From DATJLY01 sp963773665 (lineage in GTDB: Bacteria; Pseudomonadota; Alphaproteobacteria; ATCC43930; CGMCC-115725): 64,000 nucleotides of DNA. Location: NCBI GenBank assembly GCA_963773665.1, contig CAVZBZ010000002.1:930001-994000 (forward strand), in the 5' to 3' direction. Under the pieces are notes generated by a model, which was not told the DNA's origin, did no database searches, and was given only the letters and a program-made list of their open reading frames with translations. A program made the translations under genes and the position numbers. Below are positions 18,491 to 26,330 of this stretch, piece by piece. The first letter of the stretch is position 1, and each line of letters opens with the position of its first letter.

Positions 18491-19396
18491 TCATCGCGCG
18501 CGAATTCGGTCAAGCAGGAAGACCGCGAATCCGACCGGCAAGCAGACGAGAACGACGAGTTTGGCGAAGGGGCTCTCGATGCGCGAGAACAGCCCCCGCT
18601 TCTTGCCGGCATGCAGAGAGAAGCGGGCGTAATGGACCGCCGAGCGGACGAATTCCCAAGGGGATTGGCGGAACGTAATGATTTCGTTCAAAACCATGCC
18701 GTGCCAGAACGCATGCCCCTGCGCGTGCGTTGCGGCCGATTTTGGCGACATGACCCGCGGGCCGGCGTGCTGGTGGTAGATTCGCACCGGCTCGTTGATG
18801 CACCGCCGCAAATATCCGCGCTCGATGCGAAACCACAGAACGCCTTCCGGCATGTATTCGACGCCGTCGAGATCGGGAAACCGTCCCATCCGCAGCAACT
18901 CGGCACGCGTGAAGCCGCATTTTTCGCCGTCGATCCGCAATCGGTATTTGAGATCGGAAAAGCTGATATCGAGGGGCGAGGTTGGAAAGGCATCACCGAC
19001 GACACCGCCCCGGTCGTCAACCGCGAGACCATCGACACCGGAGAAACGCTCCCGCTGATCGCTCGGTATGGACCGCCACGCGCGGTCGAGCTTCTCCAAT
19101 GCGTCGGGGAGCAATGCATCGTCGGAGTCGAGCGCGACGAAGCGCTCGCCCCGGATAAGCTCCACGCCGCGATTGTAAGCGGCCATTTTGCCGCGATGCG
19201 GCTGGTAGTCGTAGATGATCGAGAACGGCGCCGTCTCGCCCCAGCTTTCCACCAGGCGCTTCGTGTCGTCGGTCGAGCCGTCATCGACGATGACCCATTC
19301 GAAATCCCGCACGCTTTGCCCGCAGAGGCTTTCATACGCGCGCGGAAGCGTATGCGCCCGGTTGAACGTCGGGGTAAAGACGGAATAGAGCGGCAT
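18491..19396 (-). CDS. Family 2 glycosyltransferase (301 aa)
   Basis: GT-A glycosyltransferase. SVFTPTFNRAHTL starts the nucleotide-binding domain, VIVDDGSTDDT follows, and ALDSDDALLPDAL gives the DxD metal motif. A hydrophobic C-terminal segment (LVVLVCLPVGFAVFLL) could anchor it to the inner membrane. It probably adds one sugar of the repeat unit; donor unknown. The start ATG 19396 begins right at the catalytic domain. Confidence 0.88.
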   Translation of the reverse strand: MPLYSVFTPTFNRAHTLPRAYESLCGQSVRDFEWVIVDDGSTDDTKRLVESWGETAPFSIIYDYQPHRGKMAAYNRGVELIRGERFVALDSDDALLPDALEKLDRAWRSIPSDQRERFSGVDGLAVDDRGGVVGDAFPTSPLDISFSDLKYRLRIDGEKCGFTRAELLRMGRFPDLDGVEYMPEGVLWFRIERGYLRRCINEPVRIYHQHAGPRVMSPKSAATHAQGHAFWHGMVLNEIITFRQSPWEFVRSAVHYARFSLHAGKKRGLFSRIESPFAKLVVLVCLPVGFAVFLLDRIRAR

Positions 19397-19471
19397 GGAT
19401 CGAGAAAAGCCATCTAGCGCAAAAAACGAGCATCCGCAAGGCGAGCCGCGCTGGACAAGGCTTTCGGCACG

Positions 19472-20350
19472 ATGCTATCACTCCGCGCGCTATCGCAAGT
19501 CACGCTTGCGACGAAGCGGATTGTCGCGCAAAAGGGCGGGATGGGGACGTCGCAAAAGGCGGGTGCCGAAACGCGTTTCGCGTTCGGCGCGAACTGGCAT
19601 CACTTCGTCGATGCGGCTTTCACCGATGAGCGCGTGGCGATCGCGCAACGGCATTTGCTTGACTTCCTCGGCCTTTCCACCTTGGCAGGGCGGCGGATGG
19701 TAGATGTCGGTTGCGGCTCGGGCATCCATTCGCTGGCCGCCATTCGCGCAGGGGTTGCGGAACTCCTCAGCTTCGACTTCGACCACCTGTCGGTCGAAGC
19801 GACTCGGCGCTTGCGCGCACGCGAGGGCGATCCCGCACATTGGCATGTGGCACACGGATCGATCCTCGACGGGGCTTATATCGCGGCACTGAGTCCGTTC
19901 GATTTGGTCTATTCCTGGGGTGTGTTGCATCACACCGGCGATTTGTGGAAAGGATTCCGGAATGCGGCGGCGCTGGTCGCGCCAGGCGGCAGCTTCTACG
20001 TGGCGCTGTACGCCACCGAAGCCGCCCATCCGTCGCCCGAATTTTGGCTGTCAGTCAAGCGCCGCTATAATGAAGGCGGTGCCATCACACGCCATGCCAT
20101 CGAATCTTGGTTCGTCGCTCGCAGCATCGCAGGCCTCATAAAACGCGGCCGCAATCCTATTTCGTTCATCGCCCGCTACAAACGCTCCCGCGGCATGTCG
20201 TATTTGACCGACGTACGGGACTGGGTCGGCGGGTGGCCGATGGAATATTCGAGCGTGCCGCAGGTGGAAGCGGAGGCGCGAGTGGCTGGGCTGAGGGTGG
20301 TTAAGACGAAACTTGGGGAGGCGAACACCGAGTACCTGCTGGTTCGATAG
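19472..20350 (+). CDS. Class I SAM-dependent methyltransferase (292 aa)
   Basis: Methyltransferase with motif I MVDVGCGSGIHSLAAI near residues 77-92, the strand 2 acid in LLSFDFDHLSV, and the post-motif YSWGVLHHTGDLWKGF. The C-terminal half has RSRGMSYLTDVRDWVGGWP, a block shared with the methyltransferase at 46534-47355, so the two are paralogues at opposite ends of the cluster. The target is probably a sugar or lipid-linked intermediate. It is followed after 41 bases by the sulfotransferase-like gene on the same strand. Confidence 0.87.
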   Translation: MLSLRALSQVTLATKRIVAQKGGMGTSQKAGAETRFAFGANWHHFVDAAFTDERVAIAQRHLLDFLGLSTLAGRRMVDVGCGSGIHSLAAIRAGVAELLSFDFDHLSVEATRRLRAREGDPAHWHVAHGSILDGAYIAALSPFDLVYSWGVLHHTGDLWKGFRNAAALVAPGGSFYVALYATEAAHPSPEFWLSVKRRYNEGGAITRHAIESWFVARSIAGLIKRGRNPISFIARYKRSRGMSYLTDVRDWVGGWPMEYSSVPQVEAEARVAGLRVVKTKLGEANTEYLLVR

Positions 20351-20391
20351 CCCACAGCGTTCAAGTTTGAGCGAGCCGAGCACCAGAACCG

Positions 20392-21633
20392 ATGTCCATG
20401 ACAAGTGTCGCGCCGAGAAGGCCCCTCTTCGTCCATGCCTCGCCGCGTGGTGGCAGCACTTACATGTTCAATGTCCTGCGCCGCCTGCCGCAGCTCGTCT
20501 GTTTCAACGAACCGTTCAATGACCAATTCGGCCTGGAGCTGACCAAGAGCAGCATCGCCCATCACAAGGAACCGTGGGACACGAATCATGAGTTCCTCGA
20601 TCGACCGGCCCATTACGAGTACATCGCGGCCTGGGACCATGTCATGCCGCGCTACCAGCACGGCGCGGGCGTGCGAGGATTCTTGCCGGTCGGAGGCGTG
20701 CTGTCGGACGAGCAGCGCGCCTACCTCGCTTCATTCATCGACTACGCCGCGTCGATCGGCAAGCGCCTCGCTCTATGCGAAGTCCAATCCCTCGGCCGTG
20801 TCGGTGCGATCCGCGATGCGTTCGATGGCTATCATGTCGCACAGTTCCGTGACCCGTTGAGCCAATGGGGCGCGATCTTCCGGCAGGTCGAAGGCTACCA
20901 GGCCTGGTCGCTCCTGGCCTTGTGTCTCCTCCAGATCAGCCAGAACCGCGATCAGCCGCTTTATCGCCTCATTCCGGACGCCGACATCTTGCCCTCTTTG
21001 CTTTGGCCGGCCTCGGACCGCTGGGAGCGGTGGGGGACGATCGTCGAGCACGTGAAGCTCATAAAGTCCGAAGATCCGGCTGCGCTCGCGCGGGCCTTCC
21101 GCTGGCATGTGCTCGCGTGGATGCTCAACAATACGGCGGCCGTTGCCTATGCCGATCTATCGCTCGATATCGACGCGCTGCACGACGATCCGCAATACCT
21201 GCGCGGCATTACGAGCACGCTCGGCGCAGAAATCGGCACCGTGCCGGATTTCAGCGATGTTCAAAAGTTCTCGCGTTTTTACAGCTATGAGGGCTTCAAC
21301 GTCGCCCAAACCTGCCGCTCGCTCATGCTCGACTATGAGGCGGCACTCGCTGACGGGAAGCTGGAGGCTGCGATCGGCGCGCTCGCCAGCAGGCCGCCCT
21401 TGCGACCGGTCGTCGATGCGGCACACCTCATTGTCGAAAAACTCGATCGGTCGCTCCGCGAATTTGCCGCGGCGTCCGATCGCCGGCACGTCAGTAACGA
21501 AGCCTGGGCGAAGCTTGTCCGGAGCAGCCGGCTGCGTTGGGAGAGTCGCCATTTCCGGCACTTCGCCCGCCAACTCGACGGGTTCGCAGTGCCGCTAGCC
21601 AGCGCTGCGCGCCGTGCGGGACTCTGGCGCTGA
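20392..21633 (+). CDS. Sulfotransferase-like P-loop protein (413 aa)
   Basis: Probable sulfotransferase of a divergent type: a phosphate-binding loop FVHASPRGGSTYMFN near residues 13-27 and a later AQFRDPLSQW segment near 151-160 that matches the 3'-phosphate-binding region. The 413 aa include a long helical C-terminus of unknown role. The last 39 bases overlap the convergent glycosyltransferase ending at 21595. The start is ATG 20392, with a second ATG two codons later. Being close to another sulfotransferase (17596) supports a sulfated product, but the catalytic assignment is weaker here. Confidence 0.72.
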   Translation: MSMTSVAPRRPLFVHASPRGGSTYMFNVLRRLPQLVCFNEPFNDQFGLELTKSSIAHHKEPWDTNHEFLDRPAHYEYIAAWDHVMPRYQHGAGVRGFLPVGGVLSDEQRAYLASFIDYAASIGKRLALCEVQSLGRVGAIRDAFDGYHVAQFRDPLSQWGAIFRQVEGYQAWSLLALCLLQISQNRDQPLYRLIPDADILPSLLWPASDRWERWGTIVEHVKLIKSEDPAALARAFRWHVLAWMLNNTAAVAYADLSLDIDALHDDPQYLRGITSTLGAEIGTVPDFSDVQKFSRFYSYEGFNVAQTCRSLMLDYEAALADGKLEAAIGALASRPPLRPVVDAAHLIVEKLDRSLREFAAASDRRHVSNEAWAKLVRSSRLRWESRHFRHFARQLDGFAVPLASAARRAGLWR

Positions 21634-22842
21634 CGCCTCCCGGGTCTTGTCTTCGGCGATGAGATCGGGCGCCCGGTTCCGCAAGAAATCCACGAAATCG
21701 TTCCCCGTGAGGACCTCGTTAACGTCGGCGAGTTCACGCGCGAATGTTTCAAGATAGGGCGGAGAGGCGCCATCGCGCCGCAATGAAGCAAGGAGCGCGC
21801 GTCGCTCGCCGGCGACCAGATGCCGGATACGCATGAGCAACGACGTGAGCTCGGGCGCCTCCCGATACAAATGGAGCTTGAGCCGCAAGGAGAGCGTTTT
21901 CGATCCATAGACCCGCATCAGAAACGGCCGGAACAGCTCGTCGGCGGTAAGAGCGCGAAGCCGCGCGGCCGTTCGCGCGCAATCGATGCCGTCGGCATCC
22001 GCAATGATTCCCGAGATGCGTTCGATCATTGCGTCGAGATCTTTGGTAAAGCGACTGTGCACGAGATGGTGCACCCAGTCCCTCGCAAAGGCCGAGCGAA
22101 GCGATGTCGAATGCTGGCGGAGATACGAGACGACCGATGGATCGGAGCGCGCTTTCCCCAGAGTGAGCGTCCGCAAGGCGCAGAACCGCTCATGAAGCTG
22201 AAGATCGCCGAAATCGAGCGCGAGCGCATCCTTCAGCACGGCGTCCAAAGCCCGCAAACGGAAGACGCCATAGAAGCTCCAGCTCTCGCGATAGCCTGTG
22301 AAGACGCGCTCGGCGACCGAGTCCGACGACAGGTCGCTGGACCGGTCGTGAGGGGAATAGCGATAGGACAGACGAACGAGCGACCCTGTCAGAGGTGCCG
22401 GCACGTTCCGGCGCGGCCCCAATTCAAAACCGGCCATACCGCCCGCGCAGCACATATAGTCCGCGCGCGCATCGAGGAAATCGATGCACCGTTTCACGCC
22501 CTCCGGCAGCACGAAATCGTCGTTGTCTGCCAGCATGACGTAGGGAGTACGCACGCGGCCGATCGCATCCGCCATCTTGCGGTAGTAGTCCGTAAAGCGG
22601 GCATCGTCGGGGTACCGGACATATTCGATGTCGGCATTTGGAAAGGTCGTGGGATCTTCGAGCAAGCGCGCGATCGTGGGCTCAACCTCGCCATCGGCGA
22701 CCAGAATGCGGAAGGGCATGCGGCTGCGATTCACGTGCCAGAGAAATCGCAGCGTGTGAAGGTGGCGGCCTTTCAGCGGAAGAAGGACGGTCAGCTGGGG
22801 GTCCGGGCCCGATGTCTCGCCAGCCCGCTGGCGATCCTTCAC
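21595..22842 (-). CDS. Family 2-like glycosyltransferase, TIGR00180 type, GTG start (415 aa)
   Basis: GT-A-like enzyme: LTVLLPLKGRHLHTLRFLWH at the N-terminus and MLADNDDFVLPEGVKRCIDF as the acidic donor region, similar in plan to 10836-11864. GTG 22842 is chosen because it overlaps the stop of the upstream C-methyltransferase in a GTGA junction (22839-22842), with GGAG just upstream; an ATG at 22878 would overlap that gene by 40 bases. The 3' end overlaps the convergent gene 20392-21633. Confidence 0.8.
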   Translation of the reverse strand: MKDRQRAGETSGPDPQLTVLLPLKGRHLHTLRFLWHVNRSRMPFRILVADGEVEPTIARLLEDPTTFPNADIEYVRYPDDARFTDYYRKMADAIGRVRTPYVMLADNDDFVLPEGVKRCIDFLDARADYMCCAGGMAGFELGPRRNVPAPLTGSLVRLSYRYSPHDRSSDLSSDSVAERVFTGYRESWSFYGVFRLRALDAVLKDALALDFGDLQLHERFCALRTLTLGKARSDPSVVSYLRQHSTSLRSAFARDWVHHLVHSRFTKDLDAMIERISGIIADADGIDCARTAARLRALTADELFRPFLMRVYGSKTLSLRLKLHLYREAPELTSLLMRIRHLVAGERRALLASLRRDGASPPYLETFARELADVNEVLTGNDFVDFLRNRAPDLIAEDKTREASAPESRTARSAG

Positions 22843-24089
22843 CGCTCGACTCCGACCCGCGGCACGTACGTGATCCACCTGCCGCCCGCGGCAACGAAAC
22901 CCAACTCCTTGGCGCGAATCTCCGCCGCGTGATTCCAGGCGAAGAGCAGCGCGTAATCGGGATAGCGCCGAAGAAATTCATCGTACGGCCGCACCGGGAT
23001 GTGGGCCCCAGGAGAGAGCTTGCCCTGCTTGATCGGCGTCGTGTCGGAGATGAATTCGATGTGCCGAGGCGTTATTCCGCAATAGTTCGTGACGGTCGTG
23101 CTCTTCGAGGTTGCGCCATATCCGACAACGCGCTTGCCGCTCGCGCTCAGTCCGTCGAGCAGTCCGATCAGCTTCTCGCGCGACTCCTCGCACCTTGCCC
23201 TGAAGCGTAAGAACGCCTCGGGCCTGTTAAGTCCTTGGGCCCGCTCCTCGGCAATGAGCTGCCCCACCCTTTTCGTCGGGCTGCGGCTTCCGTGTGGCGC
23301 GAAGATGTAACGCATCGAGCCGCCGTGCGTTTCCTGCGGAACGGCATCGACGAGGTCCAGGCCATGGCGACCGAACGCCTCGGCGACCGCCAGCGCCGAG
23401 AAGATGAACACATGCTCGTCGTAGATCTGGTCATAGGCGGTCTTGGCCACCATGTCGCCGAGATAGGGGTCCTCGAAAATCAGCAGCCCGTCAGGCCGCA
23501 ACAACCGCCGTATCCCTTCGGCCACCGACGCAAGCGCGGGGATGTGACACATGACGTTCGCCGCGAGCACCGCATCGGCCGGGCCGTGCTCGGCGGCGAT
23601 CGCGGCGCCGAGCTCGGCGTCGAAGAACGCACACATTGTTTCAACGCCCGCCTGCCGGGCCACCGCAGCAACATTCGCGGACGGCTCGATGCCAAGGTGG
23701 CGGATTCCACGGGCCTTGAAATGTCGCAACATGATGCCGTCGTTGCTGCCGAGTTCGACAACGAACGGGTCGCGGCGGGCAGGCGAAATCCGCTCGATCA
23801 CACTCGCCGCAAACTCTGCGAAATGCGCCTGCATGTGCCGCGAGGTGCTCGAGTAAAACGCGTAGGCGTCATGAAACATCCGCTCCGGCTCGGGCTGTTC
23901 CGTGAGCTGGAACATGCCGCACCTCTCGCACAGCGCCGGTGCGAGATCGAAGAAATATTCATCCTTGAGCAGGTCGGGAGAAAGAAATCCGTTGGCGATC
24001 GGCATCCTTCCGAAGCTCATGAAAGGGTGCAGCACGGCGCCGCAAATGCGGCACGCGCTCCGGGAAGAGCTTGGCGCAAGTCCGGTCAT
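22839..24089 (-). CDS. NDP-hexose C-methyltransferase, zinc-binding (416 aa)
   Basis: Three-part enzyme of the TylC3/KijD1 type. The N-terminal zinc-binding domain has CRIC and CERCGMFQL (residues about 13-60), the central SAM domain has VVELGSNDGIMLRHF, and the C-terminal Methyltransf_14 domain includes GYGATSKSTTVTNYCG. The family adds a methyl branch to a ketosugar nucleotide, usually at C3. It overlaps rmlA by four bases (24086-24089) and the next glycosyltransferase by four, so the three are translationally coupled, which suggests a dTDP-linked methyl-branched sugar. Confidence 0.88.
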   Translation of the reverse strand: MTGLAPSSSRSACRICGAVLHPFMSFGRMPIANGFLSPDLLKDEYFFDLAPALCERCGMFQLTEQPEPERMFHDAYAFYSSTSRHMQAHFAEFAASVIERISPARRDPFVVELGSNDGIMLRHFKARGIRHLGIEPSANVAAVARQAGVETMCAFFDAELGAAIAAEHGPADAVLAANVMCHIPALASVAEGIRRLLRPDGLLIFEDPYLGDMVAKTAYDQIYDEHVFIFSALAVAEAFGRHGLDLVDAVPQETHGGSMRYIFAPHGSRSPTKRVGQLIAEERAQGLNRPEAFLRFRARCEESREKLIGLLDGLSASGKRVVGYGATSKSTTVTNYCGITPRHIEFISDTTPIKQGKLSPGAHIPVRPYDEFLRRYPDYALLFAWNHAAEIRAKELGFVAAGGRWITYVPRVGVER

Positions 24090-24967
24090 CCATGCTCCAG
24101 AATGCGCCTGAGATACGGACCGTAATCGTTCTTGGCCAGCAAATCGGCGAGCCGCAAAAGCGCGGCCTCATCGATGAAGCCCATCCGATAGGCCACTTCC
24201 TCCGGGCACCCGATTTTCAGCCCCTGTCGCTGCTCGATCGTGTGGATGAACTCCCCGGCCTGCAGCAGCGAACTGTGCGTGCCCGCATCGAGCCAGGCAA
24301 ATCCGCGCCCGAGCGGCTCGACCGAAAGCTTGCCCCGATCCAAATAGACCCGGTTGACGTCGGTTATCTCGAGTTCGCCGCGGGCCGAGCGCTCGAGATG
24401 GCGGGCAATTTCGACGACTTCGCGATCGTAGATATAGAGGCCCGTTACCGCCCAGTGCGAGCGCGGATGCGGCGGCTTCTCGACGAGGCCCGTCGGCCGC
24501 CCCGCAGCATCGAATTCGACGACCCCGTAGCGTTCGGGATCGGGAACCCAGTAGGCAAAGACGGTCGCTCCTTCGGTCCGCGCGGAGGCACGCTCCACGA
24601 TCTCGCTCAGTCCCGCGCCATAAAATATGTTGTCTCCGAGAATCAGCGTGCATCCGTCGTTGCCGATGAAGTCGGCGCCGATCACGAGCGCTTCGGCAAT
24701 GCCGCCGGGGGACGGTTGGGCGGCATATTCGATTGCGACGCCCCATTGGCTTCCGTCGCCGAGAAGCTGCTTGAACCGGGCTACGTCATCGGGCGAGGTG
24801 ATGACCAGGATCTCCCGGATGCCCGCGAGCATCAAGGTGGTCAGCGGATAATAGACCATCGGCTTGTCGTAGACCGGCAACAACTGTTTCGAGGTGACCA
24901 AAGTCACCGGCCAAAGCCGCGTCCCGCTTCCGCCGGCCAGCACAATTCCTTTTTTGAAGCCGCGCAT
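24086..24967 (-). CDS. rmlA: Glucose-1-phosphate thymidylyltransferase (293 aa)
   Basis: RmlA makes dTDP-glucose from glucose-1-phosphate and dTTP. Motifs: GIVLAGGSGTRLWPVT near residues 7-22, SKQLLPVYDKPMVYYPL, ILGDNIFYG and VEKPPHPRSHWAVTGLYIYD. Length is standard. The start ATG 24967 begins the nucleotide-binding strand; the longer open frame upstream overlaps a separate gene and has no homology. It ends in an ATGA overlap with the C-methyltransferase. rmlB and rmlD are not in the window. Confidence 0.95.
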   Translation of the reverse strand: MRGFKKGIVLAGGSGTRLWPVTLVTSKQLLPVYDKPMVYYPLTTLMLAGIREILVITSPDDVARFKQLLGDGSQWGVAIEYAAQPSPGGIAEALVIGADFIGNDGCTLILGDNIFYGAGLSEIVERASARTEGATVFAYWVPDPERYGVVEFDAAGRPTGLVEKPPHPRSHWAVTGLYIYDREVVEIARHLERSARGELEITDVNRVYLDRGKLSVEPLGRGFAWLDAGTHSSLLQAGEFIHTIEQRQGLKIGCPEEVAYRMGFIDEAALLRLADLLAKNDYGPYLRRILEHG

Positions 24968-25058
24968 CGATGAATCGCTACGGGTAAAACAATGAGGCAA
25001 TCTCGTCCGCGACGCCTGGAGCTCGGTCGCGGCAGGAAGATCAACGCCGATCCACCTG

Positions 25059-25077
25059 CCCGCGGCATTCCCGCGGG
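25059..25077. terminator. Hairpin downstream of the GT4 gene
   Basis: CCCGCGG and CCGCGGG form a 7-bp stem with a 5-base loop in the gap between the glycosyltransferase stop (25104) and the rmlA start. TTTCT follows only on the plus strand, whereas both neighbours are on the minus strand, so its role as a terminator is doubtful. Confidence 0.35.
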
Positions 25078-25103
25078 TTTCTAGCGCACGCGTCGAAGTC
25101 CCG

Positions 25104-26222
25104 TCAACGCCGCCTGGCGGCGTCCATGAGTGCCGACTCGGTTGCGGCCACCATGCGTTGAACAGAATAAAGACCGGCAATGCGCGCCTCGGGACGCTCG
25201 CTCGGAGTGCGCTCGAGGGCCGCAACGGCCGCTTCGGCCAATCCATCGGAATCACCCGGCGCAACGAGCCGCGACTCGTCGCCGATAATGGCAGCGGCAT
25301 CTCCGACGCGCGTCGCAACCGCAGGGACGCCGCACGCCATGGCTTCGGCGACCACATTGGGAAACCCCTCGCTCGAGGACGAGAGCACCAGCAAGTCGAT
25401 CGCAGGATAAAATCGCGCGATATCCGACCGCGCGGGCAATAGTCGGAAGCGGGAGCCGATGCCGAGCGCCGCCGCCTCTGCCTGGAGCGCGGCCGCAGCC
25501 GCCGGTTTTCCGGGTCCTATGATCGCGAACATGAGATCGCCGCGGCGGCGGGCCATCGCCGTTGCAGCACGCAGAAAGGTCGGATAATCCTTCAGCGGAT
25601 CGAGTCGTCCGACGGCCGCGACGAGCTTCGTATCCGGGGATAGTTGCAGGGTCCTGCGTTCGGCGACGCGAGCCTCCGCGTCGGGATGAAATCGGCTGAT
25701 ATCGACCCCGTTCGCCACCGTCACGATCCGCTCGCCGGGGCAGCCGCGCTTGATCATCGTGGCGCGGCCCCGCTCGGAATTGGCGATGACAAGCGCCGCG
25801 CGCCGGCAAAACCAGCCTTCGAGCCATCGCACAATATCGAACAGCCAGTCATACGTTCCGGACCCGAACCCGGACGCACGCACGCCGAATACGATCGGCA
25901 CTGCCATGCCGAGAAGCAGCAGCGCCGCCGATACGTTGGCCTCGGGCAGAAAGCTGTAGACCACATCGGGCGCGAAGTCCCGGACGGCGCGTCGCATTCG
26001 CACGGCGAAGCCGAGCGTGTCCCATCGCCCTTTCTTCATGAGATCGCGAATCGGGACGCCTGCCTGGCGCAGTTCCCGCTCGAACGCGCCGCCACCGTAG
26101 AAAACGGCAACGGCGACCTCGTGTCCGCGGTCCTTCAGTCCTCGTGCGAGCAATGCAAGCTGCGCTTCGGTGCCACCGACTTCCAACGAGCGGATCAGAA
26201 AAACGACGCGCATGAGGTGCAT
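25104..26222 (-). CDS. Family 4 glycosyltransferase (372 aa)
   Basis: GT-B retaining glycosyltransferase. The N-terminal domain begins VVFLIRSLEVGGTEAQLALLA; the donor-binding domain has AAVGRLDPLKDYPTFLRA and the E-x7-E block SEGFPNVVAEAMACG. The start is ATG 26222, or ATG 26213 (MRVVFL). It is divergent from the asparagine synthase gene (26331). It probably transfers a sugar from an NDP donor in the cytoplasm during repeat-unit assembly. A similar GT4 is at 45250-46527. Confidence 0.9.
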   Translation of the reverse strand: MHLMRVVFLIRSLEVGGTEAQLALLARGLKDRGHEVAVAVFYGGGAFERELRQAGVPIRDLMKKGRWDTLGFAVRMRRAVRDFAPDVVYSFLPEANVSAALLLLGMAVPIVFGVRASGFGSGTYDWLFDIVRWLEGWFCRRAALVIANSERGRATMIKRGCPGERIVTVANGVDISRFHPDAEARVAERRTLQLSPDTKLVAAVGRLDPLKDYPTFLRAATAMARRRGDLMFAIIGPGKPAAAAALQAEAAALGIGSRFRLLPARSDIARFYPAIDLLVLSSSSEGFPNVVAEAMACGVPAVATRVGDAAAIIGDESRLVAPGDSDGLAEAAVAALERTPSERPEARIAGLYSVQRMVAATESALMDAARRR

Positions 26223-26330
26223 TAACCCTTGAGCGAAATGCCGGTCAACTTCTTTGCCTGGAACGGCCTCGCTTGTACCGCTCGATTGCCGCGCGCTCGC
26301 AGCGGCAGACGTGCCGTGCTAGGACGGGGC

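Noticed and set aside
22842..22878. ATG 22878 as the start of the glycosyltransferase
   Set aside because: It would overlap the upstream gene by 40 bases; the GTGA junction at 22839-22842 with GGAG upstream is the better start.
25059..25077. Strong Rho-independent terminator for the minus-strand GT4 gene
   Set aside because: The T tract lies on the wrong strand, so it was kept only as a low-confidence hairpin.
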